Translations under genes and position numbers: made by a program
Assembly (NCBI RefSeq): GCF_006385575.1
Contig: NZ_CP041040.1
Location: 62,001 to 126,000 of the forward strand
DNA length: 64,000 nt
Source of the DNA: Microbacterium foliorum
GTDB taxonomy: Bacteria > Actinomycetota > Actinomycetes > Actinomycetales > Microbacteriaceae
Direction: 5' to 3'
Notes under the pieces: generated by a model
Seen by the model: the letters and a program-made list of their open reading frames with translations, nothing else
Databases searched by the model: none
What the model was told of the DNA's origin: nothing
Part shown: piece by piece, positions 17,213 to 26,242 of the stretch
Position numbering within the stretch: the stretch's first letter is position 1
Layout: each line of letters opens with the position of its first letter

Positions 17213-17817
17213 GTCCCACCGAGACCGGTCGCCACTTCTGGCGGGACATCCGGGTGCAGCTGCCGTTCCTGGCGTGGCTCGTCGTGCTCTGGATGCTGCT
17301 GTGGAGCCAGTTCACGGTGCTGGCGTTCATCTCGGGTCTCGTCGTCGCGGTGTTCGTCACGCGCGTCTTCCGGCTGCCGACCGTCGAGCTCTCCGGCCGC
17401 ATCAACATCTGGTACGCCGCGCTCCTGGTCGTGCAGTTCCTGTTCGCGGTGCTCCGAGGCGCGGTCGCGGTGACCGTGCAGGTGTTCGACTTCCGGCATC
17501 AGCCCGGCGCGGCGATCATCGCAGTGCCCCTGCGCTACGCAGACGATCTGATGATGACGCACGTGGCAGTCATCTCCTCGCTGGTGCCCGGGTCGCTCGT
17601 CGTCGAGGCCGACCGCGACCGTCAGGTGCTGTATCTGCACGTGATCGGGGTGCGCAGCATGGCCGACGTCGAGAGGCAGCGCGAAGGCGTGCTGCGGTGG
17701 GAGCGACGAGTCGTGCGTGCGCTCGGCGCCCCCGCGCAGTACCGTGCCCTCAAGGCCGACCTGCGCGCGACACGTGCCGGCGGTGCCGGCGGGCTGACCA
17801 GGGGAGGTGCCCGATGA
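17209..17817 (+). CDS. mrpE: Na+/H+ antiporter subunit E (MrpE)
   Basis: A 202-residue MrpE: short N-terminus, two to three membrane helices (about residues 14-75), then a cytoplasmic domain with the conserved MMTHVAVISSLVPGSL and a charged C-terminal helix (ERQREGVLRWERRV). It is a structural subunit needed for assembly of the Mrp complex. Start ATG at 17209 lies inside the mrpD stop and its stop overlaps mrpF. Slightly longer than some MrpE proteins because of a Gly/Arg-rich tail. Confidence 0.93.
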   Translation: MSPTETGRHFWRDIRVQLPFLAWLVVLWMLLWSQFTVLAFISGLVVAVFVTRVFRLPTVELSGRINIWYAALLVVQFLFAVLRGAVAVTVQVFDFRHQPGAAIIAVPLRYADDLMMTHVAVISSLVPGSLVVEADRDRQVLYLHVIGVRSMADVERQREGVLRWERRVVRALGAPAQYRALKADLRATRAGGAGGLTRGGAR

Positions 17818-18083
17818 ACGTCCTGATGCTGGCGATCATGGTCGTCTTCGGGGTGGCCGCCATCCTGACGATCGTGCGCATCGTGCGCGGCCCCTCGATC
17901 CTCGACCGAGCCGTCGCCTCCGACGTGCTGCTCACCGAGGTCATGTGCGTGCTCGGCGCCGAGATGGCGATCAACGGCCACACCCGCAACATCCCGGTGC
18001 TGCTGATCATCGCGGCCGTGGGCGTCTTCGGCTCGATCTCGGTCGCCCGATTCGTGGCCAGAAGGGACAACACGACCCCATGA
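17814..18083 (+). CDS. mrpF: Na+/H+ antiporter subunit F (MrpF)
   Basis: An 89-residue protein with three membrane helices and the family signature RIVRGPSILDRAVASDVL between TM1 and TM2. MrpF is a small integral subunit of the Mrp antiporter. The length is standard. It overlaps mrpE and mrpG by 4 nt each. Confidence 0.94.
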   Translation: MNVLMLAIMVVFGVAAILTIVRIVRGPSILDRAVASDVLLTEVMCVLGAEMAINGHTRNIPVLLIIAAVGVFGSISVARFVARRDNTTP

Positions 18084-18469
18084 ACGTGTTCGGTCTCGCC
18101 ATTCCCGACGCCGTCATCGACGTCGCCATACTCGTGCTGATCCTGCTCGGCGCGATTCTCTGCCTGTCGGCCGCGGTCGGGCTGCTGCGCTTCCGCGACG
18201 TGCCGTCGCGTCTGCACGCCGCGACGAAGCCCCAGGTGCTCGGTCTCATCCTGATCTGCCTCGCGATCGCCCTGTCGCAGCGCACCGTCGGCGGAATCCT
18301 CATCGGGCTCGCGCTCGTCTCGCCGATCGTCCTGATGCAGTTCGCCACAGCCCCGCTGTCGGCCCACATCGTCGGCCGTCAGGCCTATCGCAACGGCACG
18401 ACCGACCAGCGCAGCCTGGTCGTCGACGAGCTCGCCGAGTCGAAGCAGACTCCGCCGGCCGCCGGCTGA
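18080..18469 (+). CDS. mrpG: Na+/H+ antiporter subunit G (MrpG)
   Basis: A 129-residue protein with three helices and the MrpG motif GLLRFRDVPSRLHAATKPQ (about residues 37-55), followed by a short hydrophilic tail. It is the last subunit of the operon, which therefore encodes all Mrp parts (A/B fusion, C, D, E, F, G). The next gene starts 15 bp later and may be co-transcribed, but is unrelated in sequence. Confidence 0.94.
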   Translation: MNVFGLAIPDAVIDVAILVLILLGAILCLSAAVGLLRFRDVPSRLHAATKPQVLGLILICLAIALSQRTVGGILIGLALVSPIVLMQFATAPLSAHIVGRQAYRNGTTDQRSLVVDELAESKQTPPAAG

Positions 18470-18484
18470 GCAGAAGGAAGACGG

Positions 18485-19300
18485 ATGTCAGCACCACAGG
18501 GATGGTACGACGCGGGCACGCCGGGTCAGCAGCGCTGGTGGGACGGCGTGCAGTGGACCGCGCATGAGCGGATGGCGCCGCCGACCACCCCGCCGATGGG
18601 CTGGTACCAGGTGCCGGGGACCGCAGACGTCCGCTGGTGGGATGGCGTGATCTGGACGCCGTACCGCGTTCGCACCGGCAAGCCGCGGCCCGACGCCCTG
18701 GCGGTCGAGCCGCCGGCGGTGGGGCTGGTCCTCGGGATCGTGTTCTTCGTGCTCGCGATGCTGCAGCTGACTGCAGCGGTGATCACGCAGAACCCGGGCA
18801 ACTTCGCCCTTCCCGTGATCCTGATGTCCGTGGCCGTGATCTGGATCCTCGGCGCCGCGCACACACACGCCGTGCGCAGACTCCCCGCCCCGCAGTCCGC
18901 GCCGATCGTCGACGCATCCGTGCAACCGCTGCCCGGAGAGGTCGACGGGCCGGGCGCCGGGTGGTATCCGGTGACCGGGCAGGCCAGCCGCTGGTGGACC
19001 GGTTCCCGGTGGACCTGGTACCTCGGCACGAAGTTCGGCACGCGCCCCGGGCACGCCGGGCCGCGCGGCTATCTCGTGTCGATGATCGTCGGGTGGGGTG
19101 TGGTCGCGATCGCGGTGATCGGTGTGATCGCCGCTGTGGCGGGAAGCGTCATGGAGCAGAGCCTCGTCACCGGGTTCATGATCGTGTTCGGCATCATCTT
19201 CGCGCTGCTCTTCGGCGGTCTCGGGGCCTTCGTCCTTCTGCTGACGAGGTCGCGCCGCAACGCGATGCTTCTTCCGACCACACCCCCGCCGCTGCGCTGA
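18485..19300 (+). CDS. DUF2510 triple-repeat membrane protein
   Basis: A 271-residue protein with three copies of the actinobacterial DUF2510 motif (GWY...RWWDG..WT): residues about 6-27, 39-60 and 158-180. The third copy is divergent (RWWTGSRWTWY). Two hydrophobic pairs separate them (about 80-125 and 195-252). DUF2510 is a small Trp-rich, probably protein-binding module on envelope proteins; the function is unknown. The gene follows mrpG by 15 bp, so a link to ion homeostasis is possible but unsupported. Confidence 0.85.
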   Translation: MSAPQGWYDAGTPGQQRWWDGVQWTAHERMAPPTTPPMGWYQVPGTADVRWWDGVIWTPYRVRTGKPRPDALAVEPPAVGLVLGIVFFVLAMLQLTAAVITQNPGNFALPVILMSVAVIWILGAAHTHAVRRLPAPQSAPIVDASVQPLPGEVDGPGAGWYPVTGQASRWWTGSRWTWYLGTKFGTRPGHAGPRGYLVSMIVGWGVVAIAVIGVIAAVAGSVMEQSLVTGFMIVFGIIFALLFGGLGAFVLLLTRSRRNAMLLPTTPPPLR

Positions 19301-19310
19301 GGCGGGTGCG

Positions 19311-19326
19311 CCGCACGCCGGTGCGG
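19311..19326. terminator. Short hairpin between convergent genes
   Basis: CCGCAC (19311-19316) pairs with GTGCGG (19321-19326) across a 4-nt loop, in the 34-bp gap between two converging stops. It may serve both directions; there is no T-tract. Confidence 0.35.
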
Positions 19327-19334
19327 ATCTCGGG

Positions 19335-20096
19335 TCAGAGGTCGTCGGCGAAGCGCTGGATCAGGCGGGCCGCCGGCTCGGAGTCGCTGATCAGCGTGCC
19401 GTGCCCGTGGTCGGGGATGACGCGCAGGTCGGCGCCGGGGATCTCGTCGATGATCTCCTGGCACCAGCTCATCGGCGCGAGCGGGTCGTCTTCGCCGCGC
19501 AGCACCAGCACCGGCTGATCGATGCGAGCGAACGCCTTCTCCGGCTGGTGCACGATGGTCGCGCGGATCTTGCGGATCAGGTGCGGGCCGCCTCGGAGGT
19601 ACTCCCGGGCGCCACGCCAGATGACCAGCGGGCGCTCGCCGATCAGGTCGGTGAGGAGGTACCTCGCCTGGGAGGCGATGTTGCGCGCTGCCTTGTTGAC
19701 GGTGGGGCCCGCAAGCACGACGCCTTCGACGAGCGAGGGATGCCGGGCGGCGAGCTCTGCCGCGATCTGGCTGCCCATCGAATGGCCGATCACGACGACA
19801 GGACCTTCGCCGGTATGCCGCAGGTAGGCGGCGACGAGGTCGGCGTGACGCTCCATGGTGAAGGTGCGTGCGGGCTCGGGTGATTCGCCGAACCCGGGGA
19901 GGTCGAGCGCGATGACCCGACCCTTCAGTCGCTGCACGACATCGAGGTAGACGCTGCGACCCATGCCGATGCCGTGCAGCAGTAGAAAGGTGCGGGGTCC
20001 TTCGCCGAAGGTCTCTGCGATGAGCGTCGCCCCTGCGTGCTCGAACTCGAGCAGGGTGACGGGAGTGCCCTTCGGGGCGAGATAGCTGGAGACCAC
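19335..20096 (-). CDS. Alpha/beta-fold hydrolase
   Basis: A 253-residue cytoplasmic hydrolase. The oxyanion strand is LLLHGIG, the nucleophile elbow is GHSMGS with Ser106, the acid is in LRGEDDP (Asp203/204), and the histidine is in PDHGHGT (His230 or His232). It belongs with the MhpC/BphD-like group; the substrate is unknown. GTG at 20096 lies 6 nt after TAGCGT (20103-20108, minus strand), suggesting a leaderless transcript. Divergent from the following MFS gene. Confidence 0.85.
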   Translation of the reverse strand: MVSSYLAPKGTPVTLLEFEHAGATLIAETFGEGPRTFLLLHGIGMGRSVYLDVVQRLKGRVIALDLPGFGESPEPARTFTMERHADLVAAYLRHTGEGPVVVIGHSMGSQIAAELAARHPSLVEGVVLAGPTVNKAARNIASQARYLLTDLIGERPLVIWRGAREYLRGGPHLIRKIRATIVHQPEKAFARIDQPVLVLRGEDDPLAPMSWCQEIIDEIPGADLRVIPDHGHGTLISDSEPAARLIQRFADDL

Positions 20097-20199
20097 GCAC
20101 CCACGCTAACCGAGTGCAGGCGCGGCGGCTAACCCGAACGATGTGCGTCGTATGCCGGTGTGCGACGAGACGCGAGCGCGCGCCATGCGAGGATGAAGG

Positions 20200-21564
20200 G
20201 TGTCTTCGCCCAGCTCCGATCCCGATCAGATCGAGACAGGGGGCGAGACGCAAGGACGGTCGAAGGGGTTCATCGTCCGCATCGCAGAAGGGTTGAGCGA
20301 TCCGGTGCTGCGGGCGCTCGTCGCCGCGACCGCTGTGTCGCGCATCGGCCGCGGTGTCTTCCTCGCGGTCACGGTGCTGTTCTTCACGCAGATCATCGGT
20401 CTCTCCCCTGCACAGGCCGCCGTGGTGCTCGCGGTGTCGAGCGGGTGCGGTGTCGTGGGGTCGCTCCTCGGCGGCTGGCTCGCGGACCGGTGGAGCGCAC
20501 GACGCCTCGCATTCGGCTTCGAGTTGACCGGCGGCGTGCTGCTCGCCGCCTATGCGTTCGTCGGAGATTTCGTGTCGGCGCTGCTGCTCGCCAGCCTCTC
20601 CGGCTTCTTCGACTCGCTCGGATACTCCGCCAGGTCCGCGATCATCGCGCGAGGGTTCGCACCCGACAAGAGAGTGCACGCCCGCGCTGTGCTGCGCACG
20701 GTCACGAACCTCGCGATCGCGGCGGGCTCAGGTTTCGGCGCGATCGCCCTGGCGCTCGGAACCCCCGAGGCGTACCGGGTCGTCATCGCCGGTGCGGGTG
20801 CCGTCTGTGCGCTCGGCTCGCTCTCGCTCCTCCGGCTGACCGCGGCGGTCGACGCCCCTGCACGCGGTCGTGTCACGGCGCAGCTCACGGAGACGGGATC
20901 CATCGACACGGAGGCGACGGCCGCGGCATCCGCCGAACGCAAGGACTGGAACAGGCGCTCTCCTTGGCGGGACCCCCGGTACCTGCTGCTGAGTGCACTC
21001 TCGGCGATCTTCGGCATGCAGTTCGGGGTGGCGGAACTCGGAGTGCCGCTGTGGATCAGCGAGTACACGAATGCGCCTGATGCCACGTTCGCGGTGCTCC
21101 TGATCGTCAACACCGCGCTGGTCGTGCTGTTCCAGGTGCGTGCCTCGCGAGGCACGCATGACGTCCGGATCGCAGGACGGGTGACGATGATCGCGGGGTG
21201 GCTCATGGTCGGCGCCTGCCTGATCTACGCGCTCGCCGCAGGCCTTCCGACGTGGGCTGCGATCGTCATCCTCATCATCGGCATGATCACGCACACCTTC
21301 GCCGAGATCCTGTCGCAGGCCGGAGCCTGGGGGCTCAGCTTCGAACTCGCCGACCCGGTGCGGGCGGGCGCCTATCAGGGTGTGTTCGGCATGGGCTTCT
21401 CGCTCGGAGCCCTCGCGTCGCCGATCGTCGTGAACGCCACGGCGATCACCTTCGGCTTCGCCGGATGGGCGATGCTCGCGGCGATCTTCCTCGCCGCCGC
21501 GGTCGGCATCTGGGTGATCGCACGCCGCGCGGCCGCATCCGGTCCCACCCCTGTCGACGCCTGA
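20200..21564 (+). CDS. MFS transporter
   Basis: A 454-residue protein with 12 membrane segments, a hydrophilic N-terminus of about 35 residues and a central loop. Loop 2-3 has GGWLADRWSARR, and TM4 and flanks read KRVHARAVLRTVTNLAIAAGSGFG, as in MdtH/YfmO-type exporters. GTG at 20200 is preceded by GAGG. No regulator is adjacent, and the divergent hydrolase gives no clear substrate. It converges on the penicillin acylase gene with a 19-bp gap. Confidence 0.82.
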   Translation: MSSPSSDPDQIETGGETQGRSKGFIVRIAEGLSDPVLRALVAATAVSRIGRGVFLAVTVLFFTQIIGLSPAQAAVVLAVSSGCGVVGSLLGGWLADRWSARRLAFGFELTGGVLLAAYAFVGDFVSALLLASLSGFFDSLGYSARSAIIARGFAPDKRVHARAVLRTVTNLAIAAGSGFGAIALALGTPEAYRVVIAGAGAVCALGSLSLLRLTAAVDAPARGRVTAQLTETGSIDTEATAAASAERKDWNRRSPWRDPRYLLLSALSAIFGMQFGVAELGVPLWISEYTNAPDATFAVLLIVNTALVVLFQVRASRGTHDVRIAGRVTMIAGWLMVGACLIYALAAGLPTWAAIVILIIGMITHTFAEILSQAGAWGLSFELADPVRAGAYQGVFGMGFSLGALASPIVVNATAITFGFAGWAMLAAIFLAAAVGIWVIARRAAASGPTPVDA

Positions 21565-21583
21565 GGAACGGGCCGGGCCGCGC

Positions 21584-24229
21584 CTACTCGCCCGGCGTCA
21601 GCACCAGCGTGTTGCGCGTCGCCGCGTCGACTGCCTTCTCGGAGAACGCCCACGGCTTCTGCACGCCGGCCGCCCAGTCGGCGGTCTGATCGACGTAGTG
21701 CTCATGGAACGCATGACCTGACGCGCCGGTGAGGTGGATCCAGGTCGAGGCGTCGAGGTCGGCCAGGTCGACCACCATGCGCATGGACGGCACGGTGGTC
21801 GTCGCGTACGAGGACCCGAGGTCCCACCCGGTCGCGTTGACCACCGATGCGCCGCCGCCGACGGCGTACGGACCGCGGTTGAAGAGCATCTCGATCGGGG
21901 CGATCCCCGACGAGCCGAGAGTGTCGCTCGTGAGGGTGATCGCGTGCAGGTCGCCCCACCTCCATCCCGTGACGGCTTCGCCCTGCAGGGCGGAGAGCTC
22001 GTCGTACGCCTCTTCGGCCGACAGCGCCAGCATCTCGTCCATGCTCGCGACGTCGATGGCCGGGTTCGTCCAGAGCGGGTCGGAGGGGTCGTCGAGCAGG
22101 TCCGCGACGACCGTGAAGAGGCGGCCCTGGCCGTCGATCGGCAGAGGCTGGTCTCGTTCGGCGAACAGGTTCTGCACGAGGTTCGACCAGAGCACGTTCG
22201 CGTAGGCGGCTCCTGCCGACCCCGCGTCGTTCTGCGCATCCCACGAGCGCAGCAGGGCCACGGCAGCCTCGGTGCCTGCGCCCGTCACCTCGACATCGTC
22301 CATCGCGGATGCCAGGCGCTTGCCGATCCACATCTCGCTGTCCAGCTGGATATCGCGCATGTCCTGCGCGGTGAGCGGTGCGGCTGCCACGCGTCGTTCG
22401 ATCAGGTGGGCGATGCGATCCGCGCGGTAGCCGTAGTCCCAGTCCCGCGAGAGGAAGTACGGGTAGTCATCGGTGACGATCGCGTTGTTCGCGGTCACGA
22501 TATAGCCGGATGCCGGGTTGTACGACACCGGCAGCTCCCCGAAGGGGATGAATCCGGTCCAGTCGTAGCTGCTGTCCCACCCTGGTTGCGGCATCCACCC
22601 GTCGCCCGCGCCGCGCACCGGCAGGCGTCCGGGAGTCTGGTACCCGATGTTGCCCTCGACGTCTGCGTAGATGAGGTTCTGCGCCGGCACGTCGAACAGG
22701 GCGGCCGCCGAGCGGAACTCGTCGAAGTCCTGGGCGGTCGACAGCGCGAAGATCGCGGTGGCGGCGGTGCCGGGGTCGAGCGCTGTCCAGCGCAGACTCA
22801 CCGCGTATTCGGAGGCCTCGCCCGTGGGGGCCGCACCGGTCGCACCACCGGCGGCGAGGCCGGGCTCCGGGTCGTCGGCGATAGCCGTGAAGTCGTCGGT
22901 GAGCCCCGAGATGATGGGTCCGTGCACGGTCGACCGGATCGTCAGGTCGATGTCGTCGCCTCCGGCGACCCTGATCGTCTCGGTGGTCTCCTCGATCGGC
23001 ACCAGCGCTCCGTCGCGCCAGTACTGGTCGCCCTCGATCCGCTCGACGTAGAGATCGGTGACGTCGGTGGTCAGATTGGTGAAGCCCCAGGCGATCTGCT
23101 GGTTGTGGCCGATCACGATGCCGGGGAGTCCCGAGAACGAGAAGCCGCCCATGTCGAACGGGCACTCGTCAGTGACCTCGCTGCATCGCAGCTGCACCTG
23201 GTACCAGACCGACGGCAGCGATGCGCCCAGGTGCGGGTCGTTGGCGAGCAGCGGCATCCCGCTCTCGGTGAGGTCTCCCGACACCACCCACGAGTTCGAC
23301 CCGATGCCCTCGCCGACGTCGCCGACGAGCAGGCTCGCCGCTTCGATCACGTCGGAGGCCTCCTGCCATTCGATCGTCGTCGCGGCCTGCTGCATCTCCT
23401 CGTCGTTCGCATCGGACGTGAACGCGGCAGGCTCGGCTCCGGTCTCGAGAGTCGGCGCAGTCGTCAGCTCGGGCACGATCACCGGGTGCTCGTCGAACGG
23501 ATACGCAGGGTAGAGCTCGTCGAGCGTCGCGGCGATCCCGGTCGGGTCTGAGGTCTCCGAGAGCTGCGCGGTCAGCAGTGCGCGCTCGACCTCATCCTCG
23601 ATGTTGCCGCGGAGATCCCAGGCCATGGCCTTCAGCCAGGCGACCGAATCGGCGGGTTCCCACGGCTCGGGCTCGTACTCGGGGTTCTGTATTCCGAGCA
23701 CGGCATATTCGAGTGACCGCTCGGCACCCGACCGCGATGAGAGATAGGCGTTGACGCCATCGGCATAGGCCTCGTAGTAGCCGCGCGTCACGTCGTCCAT
23801 CGCCTCGACCTCGGCCTCGGCGACCTTGCGCCACCCGAGGGTGCGCAGAAAAGCATCCGTTGCGGCCTGCGATTCGCCGAACATCTCAGCCACGCGCCCG
23901 GCCGTCACGTGTCGTCGGAAGTCCATCTCGAAGAAGCGATCCTGCGCGTGCACGAATCCCTCGGCGTAGAAGAGATCGTCGCTCGAGTCGGCGGTGATGG
24001 TCGGGATGCCGCGATCGTCGCGCTGTACCGTGACGTCGGCCTGCAGACCCTCGAGCCGGAGGGTGCCGTCGGTCTGCGGGAAGGACCGCTGGATGGTCCA
24101 GGTCACGAAGAAGGCGGCGGCGACAGCGACCACCACGATGGCGGCGACGACGAGGAAGACGATGCGGCCGATGCGGGCGCCCAGTGAAGGGCGCGACGGG
24201 TCGACGATCTCGGTCGAATGGGTTGTCAT
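21584..24229 (-). CDS. Membrane-anchored penicillin acylase-family hydrolase
   Basis: An 881-residue N-terminal-nucleophile hydrolase precursor. A single membrane helix (about residues 23-45) anchors it with the enzyme outside. The alpha part contains GFVHAQDRFFEMDF. The autocleavage site is GIG/SNSWVVSG, placing the new N-terminal catalytic serine at residue 311; the beta part has ANDPHLG and the oxyanion-region asparagine. Family members hydrolyse amide bonds of penicillins, acyl-homoserine lactones and other acylated amines. The substrate is not predictable. Complete length; it follows the YhgE operon but a strong hairpin separates them. Confidence 0.9.
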   Translation of the reverse strand: MTTHSTEIVDPSRPSLGARIGRIVFLVVAAIVVVAVAAAFFVTWTIQRSFPQTDGTLRLEGLQADVTVQRDDRGIPTITADSSDDLFYAEGFVHAQDRFFEMDFRRHVTAGRVAEMFGESQAATDAFLRTLGWRKVAEAEVEAMDDVTRGYYEAYADGVNAYLSSRSGAERSLEYAVLGIQNPEYEPEPWEPADSVAWLKAMAWDLRGNIEDEVERALLTAQLSETSDPTGIAATLDELYPAYPFDEHPVIVPELTTAPTLETGAEPAAFTSDANDEEMQQAATTIEWQEASDVIEAASLLVGDVGEGIGSNSWVVSGDLTESGMPLLANDPHLGASLPSVWYQVQLRCSEVTDECPFDMGGFSFSGLPGIVIGHNQQIAWGFTNLTTDVTDLYVERIEGDQYWRDGALVPIEETTETIRVAGGDDIDLTIRSTVHGPIISGLTDDFTAIADDPEPGLAAGGATGAAPTGEASEYAVSLRWTALDPGTAATAIFALSTAQDFDEFRSAAALFDVPAQNLIYADVEGNIGYQTPGRLPVRGAGDGWMPQPGWDSSYDWTGFIPFGELPVSYNPASGYIVTANNAIVTDDYPYFLSRDWDYGYRADRIAHLIERRVAAAPLTAQDMRDIQLDSEMWIGKRLASAMDDVEVTGAGTEAAVALLRSWDAQNDAGSAGAAYANVLWSNLVQNLFAERDQPLPIDGQGRLFTVVADLLDDPSDPLWTNPAIDVASMDEMLALSAEEAYDELSALQGEAVTGWRWGDLHAITLTSDTLGSSGIAPIEMLFNRGPYAVGGGASVVNATGWDLGSSYATTTVPSMRMVVDLADLDASTWIHLTGASGHAFHEHYVDQTADWAAGVQKPWAFSEKAVDAATRNTLVLTPGE

Positions 24230-24276
24230 CTTCGAGAACTCTTTCGGGTGGCATGGCGGAACTCAGTCCCAGAGAG

Positions 24277-24309
24277 TCCCAGAGTGCGTCTCACCGACGC
24301 ACTCTGGGA
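24277..24309 (-). terminator. 14-bp perfect stem-loop after the YhgE gene
   Basis: TCCCAGAGTGCGTC (24277-24290) pairs with 24296-24309 across a 5-nt loop. It lies between the YhgE stop and the acylase start. A partial 10-bp direct repeat (AGTCCCAGAG) precedes it. There is no T-tract. Confidence 0.65.
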
Positions 24310-24364
24310 ATACTACCCACAACGGCGCTGCGGGCGGGGGAGTTCTCGGCCCCCGCCCGCAGTG

Positions 24365-26242
24365 TCAGCCGATCAGGCTCGGCTGCAGATCGCGCAGCGT
24401 GCGCCGGTGCGTCATGCGGGTCACCCCGATGGCGGCGAGCAGCAGGGCGCCGACCAGCCAGATCCCGAGCACCACCAGATCCCACCCGGCCCTGGCGAGA
24501 TTGCCCCCGTACATGAGCTGTCGCATGGCGTCGACCACGTAGCCGAGCGGCAGCACATGGTGCAGCGCGGCCAGTGGAGCGGGGAGCGTCTGCCAGGGGA
24601 AGGTGCCTCCGGCGGTGACGAGCTGCAGCACCATGAGCACCAGGCCCAGGAACTGACCGACTGAGCCGAGCCAGACGTTCAGGGTGAGGATGATCGCCGC
24701 GAACGTCGCCGACGCGAAGATCATCACACCCAGCGTGCCGATGGGGTTGTTGAACGTGAAGCCCAGGGTGATCGCGAGAATACCCATGAGCCCGACCATC
24801 TGCACCGCGCCCAGCATCGCGGGAGTCAGCCAGCCGGCCAGAGTCACCCGGATCGGGGAGTGCAGCGCGGTCACGGCGCGGCGAGAGACCGGCTTGACGA
24901 TGAGGAACAGTGCGTAGATGCCGATCCAGGCCGACAGTGCAGCGAAGAACGGTGCGAGGCCTGCGCCGTAGTCCTCGGCCGACGCGACCTTGTCGCTCGA
25001 CACCTTGACGGGGTCTGCGATCGTGTCGGCCTGCAGTGTTCGCAGTTCGGGGGTCGACACGGGGATCTGCTCCACCCCGTCGGAGAGACCGTCGCGCAGC
25101 TCGGCCGTGCCCGATGCGAGAGTGCTGAGCCCGTCGCGCAGTTGGGCCGCGCCGTCGTTCGCCGCAGCCGCGCCCGTCGCCACGGTCTGCGCGCCGCCGG
25201 CGAGGGTCTGCGCGCCGCTGGCGAGCTGTGAGGCACCGGATGCCAACGACTCGGCTCCGGCGGCGAGCTGGTCGACCTTGTCGACCGCGTTCTGCACGGT
25301 GGCGTTGCCCTCTTCGAGACGCGTGCGAAGCGGGTCGAGGGTCGCGAGGACCCGATCGATCTCCTCCTGCGTGAGGCCCTGATCCGTGAGGACCGTCGCG
25401 ATGTCCTGTCGCGCCTGGGGCAGAGCATCCGTCGCGTGCTGCACTGCCGACCCGGCGCGGTCGGCGACGTCGGCCAGCTGTCGGTTGCCGTCGCTGACCT
25501 GCTGAGCCCCCGAGGCGAGGGTCGCCGCGCCGCCGGCGAGCTCAGACGCGCCCCCTGCGAGCTGCGACGTGCCGTCGGCGAGCTGAGAGGTGCCGTCGGC
25601 AAGTGTGGCGCTGCCGTTCGCCGCGGTGTTGGCGCCGTCGGTGAGCTGGCTGGCCCCGTCGGCGGCGGTGACGAGGTTGTCTCGCACCTCGCTGAGTCCG
25701 GTGAGCAGGCGCTCTGCGGCTTCGCTGCCGACCATCTCGGCCACTGAGCTGCGGATCTTCTCGACCGCCTGGGTGCCCATGGACGACGCGAGGTAGTTGT
25801 TCGCGTCGTTGGTCTCGAGTTCGATGCGCGCCTGGTGGGGGTCGTCGCCCGCGGCCGAGGTCAGCGCCGCAGAGAAGTCATCGGGGATCGTCACGGTGAA
25901 GTCGACCGTGCCCTCGCGCAACGCGTCTGCGGCCTCGTCGGCCGACATCCGCTGCCAGTCGAAGGCATTGCCGTCGATGAGGTTCTCGGCGACGTCCTCG
26001 CCGTAGTTGACGGTCTCGCCGGTCTCGGCATCCGTTCCCGTGGTGGGGGCAGGTGCCCCGGCGTCATCGACGACCAGCGCCACCGGCACGTCAGGGAACT
26101 TCGCGTACGGGTCCTGGTTGGCCCAGAGGTACAGGCCGCCGTAGAGGATCGGCACGCACACGAGCGCGATCAGGGCGATGATGCCCATCTTGCTCGCGGT
26201 GAGGCGCCGCAGCTCGGCGGCGATCATGGCGGGAACCTTCAT
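24365..26242 (-). CDS. YhgE/Pip-family membrane protein
   Basis: A 625-residue envelope protein. TM1 is at about residues 17-40, followed by a large extracytoplasmic domain in which residues about 195-400 are built from 7-residue repeats of the type ADGTSQLA/AGGASELA, then five to six C-terminal helices ending near RMTHRRTLRDL. This is the YhgE/Pip layout (phage infection protein, ABC-2-like membrane domain), related to mycobacterial and firmicute secretion-associated proteins. It overlaps the upstream ABC-like gene by 4 nt (stop TGA inside ATGA), so the two are probably translated together and act as partners. Confidence 0.9.
   Translation of the reverse strand: MKVPAMIAAELRRLTASKMGIIALIALVCVPILYGGLYLWANQDPYAKFPDVPVALVVDDAGAPAPTTGTDAETGETVNYGEDVAENLIDGNAFDWQRMSADEAADALREGTVDFTVTIPDDFSAALTSAAGDDPHQARIELETNDANNYLASSMGTQAVEKIRSSVAEMVGSEAAERLLTGLSEVRDNLVTAADGASQLTDGANTAANGSATLADGTSQLADGTSQLAGGASELAGGAATLASGAQQVSDGNRQLADVADRAGSAVQHATDALPQARQDIATVLTDQGLTQEEIDRVLATLDPLRTRLEEGNATVQNAVDKVDQLAAGAESLASGASQLASGAQTLAGGAQTVATGAAAANDGAAQLRDGLSTLASGTAELRDGLSDGVEQIPVSTPELRTLQADTIADPVKVSSDKVASAEDYGAGLAPFFAALSAWIGIYALFLIVKPVSRRAVTALHSPIRVTLAGWLTPAMLGAVQMVGLMGILAITLGFTFNNPIGTLGVMIFASATFAAIILTLNVWLGSVGQFLGLVLMVLQLVTAGGTFPWQTLPAPLAALHHVLPLGYVVDAMRQLMYGGNLARAGWDLVVLGIWLVGALLLAAIGVTRMTHRRTLRDLQPSLIG

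Noticed and set aside
24264..24309. AGTCCCAGAG repeats as a further four-unit element
   Set aside because: The direct copies are only 10 bp apart and there is a single inverted copy; it is a plain terminator stem.
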